A stretch of DNA of 48,998 bases from Rhodopirellula sp. (GCA_002689655.1 NZHC01000062.1:88100-137097), one strand, 5' to 3'. Shown: positions 39,141 through 48,693, numbered from the stretch's first letter. Notes: generated by a model not told the origin, from the sequence alone. Numbers and translations: made by a program.

Positions 39141-40514
39141 TTAGCGTGCCACTGCATCGGGTTTGGCACCAGCACTGTTTCCACCAACCGGAACTGTCTC
39201 AAAGTTCGTGTCAATGATAGCCGCACCGCAGGCATCGCCAAAGGTGTTGACCGCCGTTCGGAACCGATCCAGCAACCAGTCCACACTCAGGATCAAAGCC
39301 ACGTACTCAACCGGAAGCCCCACGGCATTGAGAACAATCAGCATGGTCACCAATCCAGCCTCTGGTATTCCCGCGGCACCGACCGCTGCCAAGGTCGCGG
39401 TAAGAGCGATGGTCAACTGCTGTACCAAAGACATGTCCATCCCAACCACCTGTGCGATAAAAATGGCGGCCGCCGCTTCATATAATGCCGTTCCATCCAT
39501 ATTGATGGTGGCACCCAACGGCAGCACAAAATTCGTGCTGCGTTCCGAGACCCCACCTTCTTTTTCGGCACATTCCATCGTAACCGGCAACGTCGCCGAC
39601 GAACTTGCCGTACTAAACGCCGTCAGAACCGCACGGGACATCTGCCAAAGAAACTGATAAGGATTCTTGCGAGTAAAAAACCAAAAAATAACCGGCAGCG
39701 TGACCAACGCATGAATCCCAAGCCCACTAAGAACCGTCATCATGTACCAGCCTGTTTGCTCAAAAACGTCTCCCAGTTTACCCTCCGCTTGCGCTTGACC
39801 GAACCTTGCGGTTACCAGACAGAAAATTCCGAACGGCGCAACTTTCATCAACAACATGACAAAAGCCATTAACGCATGATTGATCTGCTCGATTCCAGTT
39901 TTGAGCGTGTCTACGTTTTCACCAAGCGTTGTCAGCATGCCAGCAAAGATGATCGAGAACACAATCAAGGGCAACAGATTGGTCTCACTGGCTGCTGTAA
40001 AAAGGTTGTCGGTGAAAAGCGAGGTCACAAGATTCTCGACAATCATCCCAATGGTGGGCTCAACATTCTCGGGTGACCCAAAGAAATCGGCAACCTTCTC
40101 CTTGGGTACATCAATCTGTGCAGCAAGATAACCGTAAATACGCTCTCCTGTTGCTGCATCGTCACCTTTGAGCTCCGCAATCGCCTCATCGGATACCGTT
40201 CCAACACCCGGCTGGATCACGTTTACCACAACCAAGCCGACAACCACGGCAAGCACCGTCGTACAAAAGTAATACACGATGGTATAAAAGCCAGGTTTGC
40301 CGAGTTTCCTCACATCGCCCATCCCGAGGATTCCACACATCACGCTCGACATGACCAACGGGACGACCATCATCTTCAGGAGGTTGAGAAAAACCTCTCC
40401 ACCAAGATGAAAGTTCATTGAGAAAGCTGGAAAAACAACGGCCAGAAAAATAGCAATCACAATTGCAATGCAAATGTAGAGTGTTTGCCTACCACTGTGT
40501 TTATCACCGGACAT
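39141..40514 (-). CDS. Dicarboxylate/amino acid:cation symporter (DAACS family)
   Basis: 457-aa sodium- or proton-coupled importer of glutamate, aspartate or C4-dicarboxylates. The fold signs are MMVVPLVMSSVMCGI in the early helices, the serine-rich re-entrant tip FSTASSSATLPVT (HP1), the NMDGTALYEAAAAIFIAQ signature of TM7 and a second tip with AAVGAAGIPEAGLVTM (HP2). The segment between TM3 and TM4 (about 105-165) holds an acidic soluble insertion, as in many marine members. ATG is preceded by GGGA 7 bases away. Substrate specificity between GltP/GltT and DctA cannot be settled. Single gene. Confidence 0.93.
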   Translation of the reverse strand: MSGDKHSGRQTLYICIAIVIAIFLAVVFPAFSMNFHLGGEVFLNLLKMMVVPLVMSSVMCGILGMGDVRKLGKPGFYTIVYYFCTTVLAVVVGLVVVNVIQPGVGTVSDEAIAELKGDDAATGERIYGYLAAQIDVPKEKVADFFGSPENVEPTIGMIVENLVTSLFTDNLFTAASETNLLPLIVFSIIFAGMLTTLGENVDTLKTGIEQINHALMAFVMLLMKVAPFGIFCLVTARFGQAQAEGKLGDVFEQTGWYMMTVLSGLGIHALVTLPVIFWFFTRKNPYQFLWQMSRAVLTAFSTASSSATLPVTMECAEKEGGVSERSTNFVLPLGATINMDGTALYEAAAAIFIAQVVGMDMSLVQQLTIALTATLAAVGAAGIPEAGLVTMLIVLNAVGLPVEYVALILSVDWLLDRFRTAVNTFGDACGAAIIDTNFETVPVGGNSAGAKPDAVAR

Positions 40515-40834
40515 GGAGTTTCCCTAGGTTAGAAACAAAGGGCAGACTTGCTATCAAATCGCAGCGTGCCACAACCCTTCGAAAGCGATGGTCGCGTCCG
40601 AACCGCCCCAAAATGCCATCACCACCAGCGAAAAGGATAACCGATGACGGGCAACGGCTGGGGTCCTCAGTATCAACGAGCAAAAAAAAGATCAATAACG
40701 GCGAACATTCCGCCCCGAAACTGCGTTGGGTTCAACCGTTCCTGCGATGAGTACATCACATGTGCCCGGATCGCTTAAACACGAAGAGCAACCCAAGGAT
40801 CGCACTATTCTCAACGCGCAAGAACCCGCTCAGC
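40515..40834. other. Intergenic region upstream of the symporter
   Basis: About 320 bases between two minus-strand genes. No ORF or RNA is recognised; it should hold the promoter of the symporter gene. Confidence 0.35.
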
Positions 40835-41596
40835 TTAAAGAAAAGCATCGAATAGCATCTTCACCCCAGTCCCGATCATCACGATCAACAGGAGGCTGAA
40901 CACAAGCCGATTGCCTTTCTTTATGGCGAGGCGTGCACCCACCACGCCCCCGATAACATTGCCGAACGCCATTGCAAGGCCGGGTACCCATGCGACGAGG
41001 CCATAAGCTACGAACACGACGGTTGCAGCAAACGTCACAATGAACCCGACGCTATTTTTCACAGCATTGGAAGCGACCAGATCACCGCTGTGAAGCCAAC
41101 TCATTGCAACCAACAGGAGAATCCCCATCCCCGCCTGCATGAACCCAACGTAAATTCCGATGATCACGAAAATCGGTGACAACTTCCAAGACGACATTTC
41201 TGTTCCCAACTGCCCGCCCGTCAAACGCTTGGGATCAAGCAAAATGATTCCAGCCATGACTAGAAACAGAATCCCAAATACACCACGAAACGCATCTGCA
41301 GCAAGGTTTACCGCCAGCAACGACCCCATGGGAACACCTAGCAGAGTGGGCACACCCACACGCAGCACCAAACCCTTGTCCAGATGACCGTGTTTTTGAA
41401 ATGTCGCCACCGCGGAAGCACTCGAAAACAGAACCGCTAGCCGATTTGTACCGTTGGCTAGCTTAGGGTCCAATCCAAACAGCATGAGTGCAGGAAGTGT
41501 CAAGAACGACCCACCACCGGCGATTGAGTTGACAATCCCAGCGGCGAAACCCGCACCCATCAACAGCAAATACCAACCGAAATCAGCAGCACTCAT
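40835..41596 (-). CDS. TSUP (TauE/SafE) family anion exporter
   Basis: 253-aa membrane protein with about eight helices in two similar halves. Family signs are GFAAGIVNSIAGGGSFLTLPALMLFGLDPKLANGTNRLAV in the first half, and GFMQAGMGILLLVA and NVIGGVVGARLAIKKG in the second. TSUP proteins move sulfite, sulfoacetate or related anions outward. A role beside the sulfatase, which releases sulfate, is tempting but not shown; they are 2.5 kb apart. ATG 41596 is used; an in-frame TTG three codons earlier, at 41605, is also possible. Confidence 0.9.
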   Translation of the reverse strand: MSAADFGWYLLLMGAGFAAGIVNSIAGGGSFLTLPALMLFGLDPKLANGTNRLAVLFSSASAVATFQKHGHLDKGLVLRVGVPTLLGVPMGSLLAVNLAADAFRGVFGILFLVMAGIILLDPKRLTGGQLGTEMSSWKLSPIFVIIGIYVGFMQAGMGILLLVAMSWLHSGDLVASNAVKNSVGFIVTFAATVVFVAYGLVAWVPGLAMAFGNVIGGVVGARLAIKKGNRLVFSLLLIVMIGTGVKMLFDAFL

Positions 41597-42584
41597 GGAC
41601 GTCAACCCGATAGCAACTCACGAACAACACACCCAAATACCCAAGCAAGTTTCAACTTCCACAACTCCCTCCCATCAGATCTTACCCTTCCTGGCCGGGT
41701 TCGTACCTTGAATATGCATTGACAACCGTCGTGCGGCCCCATCACAGCCGACGACCCAGCCGTGCCCGTGCGAGCAGGGTTTGGTTGCGGCTAATTGAAT
41801 CCCAATCGCTGCCCTAACACCAATCGCTGCCCAAAAAACTGAATGGAAACAAAGTCCTTGGTCATGGGAAGATCATCTCGCGGTCATTTTCCCCAAGGGC
41901 GGAGCCTTTCTTTGTCAGCACAATCCTAACCCACTCGTCGCTCTCCGCACTAGCTTCCCCCAAGGCTTTCGAACCGATAGCGTCGCAGCCACTCGAGACA
42001 TCGTTGCGTGGTGATGGATCAATCCGTTGTTAAACCACGTCGAAACCCGCGTCTACCAGTCTATTTGATCTCGATGAAGGGTGTGTACCCACTGACTTTC
42101 CACGAATCCAAGGACAGCCCCCTGATCGACATGGTGCCATAGCGAATCCGCCAACCCCCATCTCCGCGTCCTGATGGACAAAACGTTGATCTTCCTCTCC
42201 CCAAAAAGTGAACGCTATCATTTCCCGGACTGCCATTCTGCTGCGGAATAACAACACAAGTAAGCGGACAAATGTTTACCGCAAGCTACGGCCTAGTCTT
42301 CGCAGGTCCCAGCATTCCGTCGTCCACCTTGTCATTCGTGCACTGGGTCGCCCATCCCCTGAATGAATTGAATCGCGCGCTGGCTGCGATTCGGTTCGCG
42401 TGTGCTCCTCACGTGCTACCTCACCACCCACCGCCAACCTGAAGGACTCGTCTCAATGCGTACCACAGAGCAGTCGTCAGATCGCTGTGACGACTAGCAC
42501 TACAACGAGGGTCTCCGTGGCAAGGTACTTTTGAGTTGCTTGAAGGGAATGCGACCCCGGCAGCGATCCCGCGCGGTATCGCTT
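41597..42584. other. Large empty region downstream of the kinase-Hsp70 gene
   Basis: About 990 bases between two minus-strand genes. The minor frames are shadow-like. Two copies of AATCGCTGCCC occur close together around 41808-41835. No tRNA, CRISPR or IS remnant is visible. It is one of the longest unexplained stretches in the window. Confidence 0.4.
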
Positions 42585-45197
42585 CTATGCGTCCCACTGC
42601 AGCGCATCCAACCACCTTGTCCACTCTGCAATCTGTTCGTCGGAAAGTTTGGGTTCGGGCAAAGTAGGCAGTTTGTTGGTTGACGTTGCACCCTCTGCTT
42701 GGGCACGCACGACTAACAACCCGTTGACATCGATTTCGAACCCAATCATCCGTGCCCGCTGGGCACCCTTCTCGATCGTAATTTCGTACCGGCCCAACGT
42801 TTGCCAATCATTGCGTGACAGCCCAGACGACTCCACAAGTGACAGCGTCATCGAATCTCTTTCCGATCCAACAGTGAGTCTTCGGTTGGTTCTTGCCGGC
42901 AGCGAGGTCCCAAAAGGAATCAGTGGTAGTATTCTACGCCGACCTTTGACGTCTTCCACCACGATCCCAATGGTCTGACCGGTAACACCACGCGCAGGCA
43001 TGGCGACAGCCGCCCCGCGTCCTGGCAGTTCAGCTGCCAGGCACGCCGCAGCTCCCTTCGCAGTGTCAGTACGATCAACTGGGGAATAGGTCATCTCAGA
43101 GCTGATCCCGCGTAGCACCGCATTACGCACCATTGGAATTTTGAGAATCGGCCCGAGAGTGACGCAGCGATCAATATCACCGAGAGACATGGATGCATCT
43201 CGACACGCTCTTTTAACCGTCTTCCTCAATCGAGCCGCCAAATCTTCACAAGCCTGCAACCAATGCCGCCTAGCAACCCATACTTTGTACTCTCCATCTT
43301 GAACCTTTAATCTGATTGATACTTTATCAAGCAGCGTCATTGAGTTCATTGCCCGCTCGCACGCCATCTGCAGCTGCGCCACGGTCGTCCGCGAACTGCG
43401 TGGGTCGAAATTATGTTCCTTCTGAAATGCGGTCACACTAAGCTCGACCAAACGCTGCAACCATGGCAACGTCCCAGAATTCCAATGTCCTGAAATCGCC
43501 AATTGATGTAATCGGTTGGCTTCACCTCGAAAGACGGAGACCTCACTGCCCATACCAGTCACGCCAACAAACAGGATTCTTTCTTGACCGTCTTCTTCGA
43601 CACTTGCGGAGTGATCATCAATTTCTTCAAACTCGCCACTCAGCAAAGTAGACTGCACGGCGGCAATGGAACGGTGGACGAGTCGCACCGACTTTAGCCC
43701 CGCCATTTCAGCTGCTTGCAGAATCGACTGCCGGTGCAGTTGATCATAACTTGCTGGTATTGTGATCGCCGTAACGGCTGGTGGTGCATCTTCCGTCCAC
43801 GTATTTGAAATGAGGTCGCGAAACATCATCGCCATCAAGACTTCAGGCGGGCACTGCCTACCTGCAATCTCACGCTCAACAACATCTTTACCGATGTACA
43901 TGGGCACGCAATAGGCAAGGTTTTGCGTTTTGCCAAGCCGACGCTCCATGGCTTTGGAGCCGAAGTACAGTTTTTCCTCGTCGCTCGCTACGGCCATTCG
44001 GAAAGATGCACTTTCTTCGCGAGCAGACATCAGCAACCGGATTGAGCCAGTTGGCGTCGTCTCGGCCACGGCTCCGAAGAACATGCCGAGGTCGATCGCG
44101 AACACATTCGAAACGGCAGAAGCACCGGAGCCACTATTGGATGAAGCCGCTGACTCAGATGCCACTTGCCGCCCAGAATACTCCGCAAGCCAGGCGGGAG
44201 TGTCGTCTTGGGTGACATATTCGCTCAGCTCATCAATGACTTCGTCGAACGATGCATATCGCTGGTCGGGGGACTTTGCCATCATCCGCATGAAGATGTT
44301 CGAAAAATGAAGATCAACATCGTCGCGTGCTTCCATCAAGTCAGGAATTTTTCCATGACGATGGCCATACACGAGTTCAAGGTAGTCGCCAGTAAAAGGT
44401 GCACGCCCCGTCAATAAAAAAAACAGCGTCGCGCCAAGCGAGTAGATATCACTCCGAGGGTCGGCAACATCAGGATTGTCCAGTTGCTCCGGAGCCATGA
44501 AGGGGAGAGTGCCAACCAGCCGACCTTTGGACTTCTTTTTTGGGTCGGCATTGCGTCCCACGACGTCTGCTTCATTAAGCAGCGCAGCCGAGTTAATACG
44601 GGCCAGCCCGAGGTCCAAGATTTTGACCGTGCCATCAACGCCTTTCATCACGTTACCGGGCTTGACGTCGCGGTGAACAATTCCAGCGCGGTGTGCGTGA
44701 AGCAGGCCTAAGGCAGCTTGGCGAATGATCGCCGCTGCCTCGCCGATGGGTAACGGCCCTTTTTGGGCTAACAGTTTCGTCAGCGTCTGACCATCGACAT
44801 ATTCCATCGCCAAGTAGTGAACCTCATTCGATTCACCAGCATCAAAGGCCGTGACAATGTTGGGGTGCATCAAACGAGATGCGGCCCTGACCTCATCGTA
44901 GAAACGCGAGACAGCTACTTCGTCTTTCATGCGTTCCACAGGAAGCATTTTGACGGCAACAAGGCGTTGCATACGGGTATGCTCAGCGAGGAACACCTGC
45001 CCCATGCCACCGGACCCAATCAGCTCTCGGATCTCATAGTCACCGATTTGTGATGGTATCTTCCCATCCCCGCCCGCATCAGTTCCGAGATCAAAATCCT
45101 CACTATCGGTATTACCGCTCATATCGCGCGTACGCATCCCGCGCATATCCTGGGTTGGGATTTCAGCCGTAGGAAAGTTGTTGGTGGTGTCTTCCAC
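42585..45197 (-). CDS. Ser/Thr protein kinase fused to an Hsp70-like module
   Basis: 870 aa. Residues 54-325 are a Hanks-type kinase: GSGGMG loop (61-66), K83, E102, HRD (175-177), DLG instead of DFG (196-198), APE (235-237). After a linker (326-363) comes a segment with the layout of Hsp70. VFAIDLGMFFGAV (366-378) lines up with the phosphate-1 loop, AITIPASYDQLHRQSILQAAEMAG (477-500) with the helix after it, ILFVGVTGMGSEVSVF (541-556) with phosphate-2, LGPILKIPMVRNAV (681-694) with the adenosine motif, and 755-832 (FGTSLPAR... MIGFEIDVNGLLVVRAQ) with the peptide-binding sheet. The nucleotide residues are largely replaced, so it is probably a sensor or binding module, not an active chaperone. 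No TM helix is visible. Substrates are unknown. Confidence 0.9.
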   Translation of the reverse strand: MEDTTNNFPTAEIPTQDMRGMRTRDMSGNTDSEDFDLGTDAGGDGKIPSQIGDYEIRELIGSGGMGQVFLAEHTRMQRLVAVKMLPVERMKDEVAVSRFYDEVRAASRLMHPNIVTAFDAGESNEVHYLAMEYVDGQTLTKLLAQKGPLPIGEAAAIIRQAALGLLHAHRAGIVHRDVKPGNVMKGVDGTVKILDLGLARINSAALLNEADVVGRNADPKKKSKGRLVGTLPFMAPEQLDNPDVADPRSDIYSLGATLFFLLTGRAPFTGDYLELVYGHRHGKIPDLMEARDDVDLHFSNIFMRMMAKSPDQRYASFDEVIDELSEYVTQDDTPAWLAEYSGRQVASESAASSNSGSGASAVSNVFAIDLGMFFGAVAETTPTGSIRLLMSAREESASFRMAVASDEEKLYFGSKAMERRLGKTQNLAYCVPMYIGKDVVEREIAGRQCPPEVLMAMMFRDLISNTWTEDAPPAVTAITIPASYDQLHRQSILQAAEMAGLKSVRLVHRSIAAVQSTLLSGEFEEIDDHSASVEEDGQERILFVGVTGMGSEVSVFRGEANRLHQLAISGHWNSGTLPWLQRLVELSVTAFQKEHNFDPRSSRTTVAQLQMACERAMNSMTLLDKVSIRLKVQDGEYKVWVARRHWLQACEDLAARLRKTVKRACRDASMSLGDIDRCVTLGPILKIPMVRNAVLRGISSEMTYSPVDRTDTAKGAAACLAAELPGRGAAVAMPARGVTGQTIGIVVEDVKGRRRILPLIPFGTSLPARTNRRLTVGSERDSMTLSLVESSGLSRNDWQTLGRYEITIEKGAQRARMIGFEIDVNGLLVVRAQAEGATSTNKLPTLPEPKLSDEQIAEWTRWLDALQWDA

Positions 45198-45333
45198 GAG
45201 GATGAATTCTCTTATCGCCGCGCTTGAATGCCGGCTTCGAATTCCGGCGTAACACTGTTATTATAGGTTCGCGGCAGTGTCGCTCTGTGGCGAATTCTGC
45301 GATGAAATGCCCATTTTCACGGAACTGGCTTCA

Positions 45334-45480
45334 TTATGTGCCGGTCGCACCTTTGGGTCTCGTGTGCCCCTCATGGGTGCACCGTATAAGGCCAGCCAAC
45401 AAGGCTACCACCAAGAACGCCAGAATCAGTGCAACGAGTGAAGGGATAGGTAATTTGCGATCCGTCCTTACGTCGCTCAC
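45334..45480 (-). CDS. Small single-TM membrane protein (48 aa)
   Basis: Short GTG-started frame. A charged start ([12 protein letters not shown]) leads into one clear TM helix ([19 protein letters not shown]) and a basic, histidine-containing tail ([16 protein letters not shown]). GGGAGG lies 3 bases before the GTG. It lies 137 bases upstream of the kinase-Hsp70 gene on the same strand, and 51 bases from the divergent hemC. Membrane topology and a ribosome site support a real gene; no homology is known to me. It could be a partner of the kinase. The wider open frame across hemC is shadow. Confidence 0.5.
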   Translation of the reverse strand: MSDVRTDRKLPIPSLVALILAFLVVALLAGLIRCTHEGHTRPKGATGT

Positions 45481-45483
45481 AAA

Positions 45484-45489
45484 CCTCCC
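45484..45489 (-). promoter_or_regulatory. Ribosome binding site of the small TM ORF
   Basis: GGGAGG on the minus strand, 3 bases before GTG 45480 (5 bases when GGGA is taken as the core). It is the main reason to accept this short frame as a gene. Confidence 0.4.
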
Positions 45490-45531
45490 TACCGCCGCAT
45501 AACCCGAATCCCTGAAGTTCGAGCCCGCTTT

Positions 45532-46455
45532 ATGACACCCCTCCGGATCGCGACCCGCAAAAGCCCCCTCGCTCTTTGGCAAGCTGAATACGTTGCAGAA
45601 TGCCTCGGAAAGGCCGGAATAGCCACCGTCTTGGTACCGCTGGTCAGCAGCGGCGACACCGACATGCGACCTATTGATGGCACGCGGCAAGTTGGGCTTT
45701 TCACAAAGCGAATCCAACTGGCGCTGCTGGACAATGAAGCGGATATTGCCGTTCATTCCCTTAAAGACCTGCCTACCGAACAGAACGCGAGCCTGTCGTT
45801 GGCTGCTATCCCCGCACGCGAAACGGTTCTGGACAGCCTCGTCGCCAAGACCAGTGTTAAACTGGATGAACTGCCGCCCAACGCATGTGTCGGTACCGGC
45901 AGCCAAAGACGAGCCGCACAACTGCGGAATCGCCGCCCAGACCTGAACGTGATGCCGATCCGGGGAAACGTTCAAACCCGACTTGGAAAGCTTGAAGAGG
46001 GTGAATTTGACGCCATCATGCTTGCCGAAGCAGGAATCTTGCGACTTGAGATGCATGATTTACCTCGGACACAGTTCCCAATTGACGAAATGCTTCCGGC
46101 GCCCGGACAGGGTGCGTTAGGAATCGAAATCCGCAAGGATGATACCGCGTGCGAGGGTGTTCGTATTCTCGACCATCTGCCAACCAGAGCAGCCGTGACG
46201 GCCGAACGCAAATTGCTTGCATCTTTGCACGGAGGCTGCCTTGCACCCATCGCCGCATTGGGGCGCGTCACCGGTGAAACCATGCAATTGAAAGCAACGG
46301 TGCTCTCGCAAGACGGCACCCAACGACTCGACGAAGCTCATGAACTGCCCACCGACTCGCATTCTCTGCTCGAAGTCGCTGCGCAACTCGCGGAGCTCGC
46401 GGCTACCTCACTGTTAGAGCGAGGCGCCACAGAGCTTATCAACGCAGCACGATAA
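45532..46455 (+). CDS. hemC: Porphobilinogen deaminase (hydroxymethylbilane synthase)
   Basis: Condenses four porphobilinogens into hydroxymethylbilane in tetrapyrrole synthesis; 307 aa, usual length. The catalytic aspartate is D79 in HSLKDLPTE. The dipyrromethane cofactor is held by C236 in [13 protein letters not shown]. Other signs are [37 protein letters not shown] and [14 protein letters not shown]. Start ATG at [15 protein letters not shown]. No other heme gene is adjacent. Its promoter must lie in the 51-base gap to the small TM ORF or inside that ORF. Confidence 0.97.
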   Translation: MTPLRIATRKSPLALWQAEYVAECLGKAGIATVLVPLVSSGDTDMRPIDGTRQVGLFTKRIQLALLDNEADIAVHSLKDLPTEQNASLSLAAIPARETVLDSLVAKTSVKLDELPPNACVGTGSQRRAAQLRNRRPDLNVMPIRGNVQTRLGKLEEGEFDAIMLAEAGILRLEMHDLPRTQFPIDEMLPAPGQGALGIEIRKDDTACEGVRILDHLPTRAAVTAERKLLASLHGGCLAPIAALGRVTGETMQLKATVLSQDGTQRLDEAHELPTDSHSLLEVAAQLAELAATSLLERGATELINAAR

Positions 46456-46783
46456 CTCCCCCACCCTGATCGGCGGTGCTTCGTTCCCAGGGTGACCCGG
46501 CACCCACGCGAGTTTTGCATGCAAAACGCTGGTTCTTGCCTCATCCTCAGAACAAAACACGCGATCTGGTAAACTTTATGGCTTGCAACGGTCATTCTGA
46601 CCTCAAGCCTGGATCCTGCCGATTTCTTTCAACGATCGGTCGATCTCCGGTGACCCTGCTGCTGGCCCCATTGCTCTCAACAGCGTTCCCAGTCCACCGT
46701 CTCGCCGTTCGGAGGTGTTTGATCCCACTGGATCGCCCACGGGCTGCGTCACATCAGGCACACCTATCACGTTGGATTCTCAC
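46456..46783. other. Intergenic region with stem-loop and 16-base palindrome
   Basis: About 330 bases. A 7-base stem, CACCCTG with CAGGGTG (46462-46494), starts 7 bases past the hemC stop and may be its terminator, without T tract. At 46512-46527 is the perfect palindrome GTTTTGCATGCAAAAC, the size of a dimeric regulator site, 257 bases before the next gene. Confidence 0.4.
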
Positions 46784-47737
46784 ATGGCAAAAGCCGCACC
46801 CAAAGAAAATCGCCGTTATGTTGACATGTGGGCACTGCCTGGAGCCCATCCCAGCAACGTTGAATTCATGCAAAAGCTCACCACGGCCGAGTCCAACCAA
46901 TTCACCACCCACATGGATGCTGTGGGGACGGTATCACAGCAGGACATTGAGACGGACGAATGGAAACGTACGCATTTGGTGGGATTAAGAACGGACGTTT
47001 GGCATGCTGATACGCATGAGCTTGAGCAAGCAGTTAACGCGATCAAAACGCAGCGACGAAAACAGCTAAAACAACAGATCAAGAAAACAGGGCGGCTGAA
47101 TAATGAGCAGCAGAAGGTGCTTGAGAACAACGTCAGCAGCGACGCCATCATGTCAATGAAATCGGGAGATGTTGAAAAACGCCGCATGGTTCTAAAGCTC
47201 TTCAAAACATCTACCGAGCGTGTGCGGTGGTGTGGCACCATCGAACAGGTCACGACCACCGAAGTGCACAACAGCATCGGTTCAAAACGGAGTTTACTGA
47301 CGTTCGCCGTGATCCTGCCCCGCATGAGCATGGTCACACAAATTCAACAAAACCACCGAACGTTCCGGATCCCCTCCATCTACACCTTCGGCTTCTACCA
47401 CAACGACCGAATGTGGAACCTGAGTCTGAAAAGACACTGGGTATCCATTGGTGCTGACTACGACCTCGCCGTTGATGGCCGGTCCTTGGGAGAGATTGAT
47501 GGACGCCTGTGTTCATTTGGCTCTGACAGTTACGTCGACATTGACTCGCATGAGCTAGGCTCATGCACCCAATTCGTCGATATGGTGACACTTTTCGCAG
47601 CCACAGTGGGCTACCACAAAGCAATGCGACGCAGTCTCCGCAGACGCGTCAAAGCAGCCTTGAGTGGCAATTCGCACCATCATCTGATCGAAGATGAAGA
47701 ACTACGTTTGCGACACAACGGTCGTGCCGCCGCCTAG
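46784..47737 (+). CDS. Hypothetical 317-aa protein
   Basis: Start ATG of MAKAAPKENRRYVDMW; 23 open codons upstream look non-coding. No TM helix or signal. The first half is charged, with a lysine/glutamine helix (about 82-115, IKTQRRKQLKQQIKK). The second half is beta-rich: SLLTFAVILPRMS, IYTFGFYHNDRMWNL and YDLAVDGRSLGEIDGRLCSFG, ending in the helix FVDMVTLFAATVGYHKAMRRSL. The beta region with the final helix faintly recalls the tubby/LURP-one/scramblase fold, but this is a weak impression. The C-terminus is basic. I do not recognise a family and assign no function. Confidence 0.65.
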   Translation: MAKAAPKENRRYVDMWALPGAHPSNVEFMQKLTTAESNQFTTHMDAVGTVSQQDIETDEWKRTHLVGLRTDVWHADTHELEQAVNAIKTQRRKQLKQQIKKTGRLNNEQQKVLENNVSSDAIMSMKSGDVEKRRMVLKLFKTSTERVRWCGTIEQVTTTEVHNSIGSKRSLLTFAVILPRMSMVTQIQQNHRTFRIPSIYTFGFYHNDRMWNLSLKRHWVSIGADYDLAVDGRSLGEIDGRLCSFGSDSYVDIDSHELGSCTQFVDMVTLFAATVGYHKAMRRSLRRRVKAALSGNSHHHLIEDEELRLRHNGRAAA

Positions 47738-48315
47738 CGTCTCCACCAGGTGTGATTCGCATACGCAAGCTTAATATCACCCACCTGCCCCGCCTCGCAT
47801 CACCAAGCGAGGATGGGCCGCAGCGTCAAAGCTACAGTAGATCGCCGCGTCAAATCCCAACTGAACCCGCGTTTTACCCCTCACAAACGATGAGTTCGTT
47901 TGGTGGCATTGCCAAAACATTCTATTATCTGTTTTGGCACACTGCGAAATCGCGCCGCAAACACCGTACAATTTGCACCTTCATCTCTTTTGCTGGCGAC
48001 CGTTTTTATCAGCGTTTGGCTGGACGCTTCGTTATCACTTGTCTGCCTCAGAACTGTGACCATCAGGGGTGTGTAAACCGGAGAACACCGTTATCAACAT
48101 TGGATTACCTTGCAACCATCCCTCCGACGGTGTCCGACGTTACTCCCCGCCCCCCCTTTGCTTGCGACCCAAAGCAAATCCAGCAAATCCAGTGGTGACA
48201 CGACAACCTGAACATCTTTCAACAACCAAAACGTTGTCCGCATTTTCCTTGTCGGAATGGGGTAGAATAGAAGAGCGACGTACCGGCGAATGGTTCTCCT
48301 CTGGACACCTTGATC
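47738..48315. other. Intergenic region
   Basis: About 580 bases. Possible -10 element TAGAAT at 48263-48268, 48 bases before the following ATG, with no convincing -35. A 9-base direct repeat, CAAATCCAG, occurs near 48175-48192. The minor frames are rejected on composition. Confidence 0.35.
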
Positions 48316-48693
48316 ATGCAACTCATCACTCAGGAACTGACCTTACACTCGTTAACGCCCTACGACGGCACCCAGTCCCCCGCCATCAAAGTAGTGCACC
48401 GAACATCACGAGAAGAAGCGGAGAATTGTGACACGCCTCTGCAGACCGAAAACCTGCGAAGAGCCATCTTGGGTCTTCTGCAGAAAATGAACCCAAATCC
48501 TGATCACATCAAGGTTCCAAAGCTTGTTATTTATGACACGGTTCGTGTAAGACTGCCCGACTCGTTTCAGGATGGCAGAATTGACAGGGTCGCTTGGGAT
48601 TTCAAACGCAAAGAATGGAAATACTACGTGGAATGCAAACATGCCGTTGCGTCGGCGTGGTACGAGGCAGCCGACCTTGAACTGATGGGCTAG
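48316..48693 (+). CDS. Hypothetical protein, 125 aa
   Basis: ATG start; a TTG two codons earlier is possible. Soluble. The C-terminal two thirds looks like real protein: KVPKLVIYDTVRVRLPDSF, then RVAWDFKRKEWKYYVEC and WYEAADLELM, with alternating strands and many aromatic residues. The WYExxDLE-like end recalls small planctomycete proteins, but I cannot name a family. There is no clear ribosome site. It may be regulatory or a small enzyme; nothing else can be said. Confidence 0.5.
   Translation: MQLITQELTLHSLTPYDGTQSPAIKVVHRTSREEAENCDTPLQTENLRRAILGLLQKMNPNPDHIKVPKLVIYDTVRVRLPDSFQDGRIDRVAWDFKRKEWKYYVECKHAVASAWYEAADLELMG

Noticed and set aside
42421-42807. 128-codon minus-strand frame overlapping the 3' end of the kinase-Hsp70 gene
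   Set aside because: Another reading frame of the kinase gene; Arg/Cys-rich shadow composition.
45481-46056. Long open minus-strand frame across hemC (240 codons with the small TM ORF)
   Set aside because: It is antisense to a complete hemC. Only its end (from GTG 45480) has a ribosome site and a TM helix, and that part is reported separately.
47752-48198. 148-codon plus-strand frame
   Set aside because: Composition unlike the neighbouring genes, no ribosome site and no sensible fold pattern.
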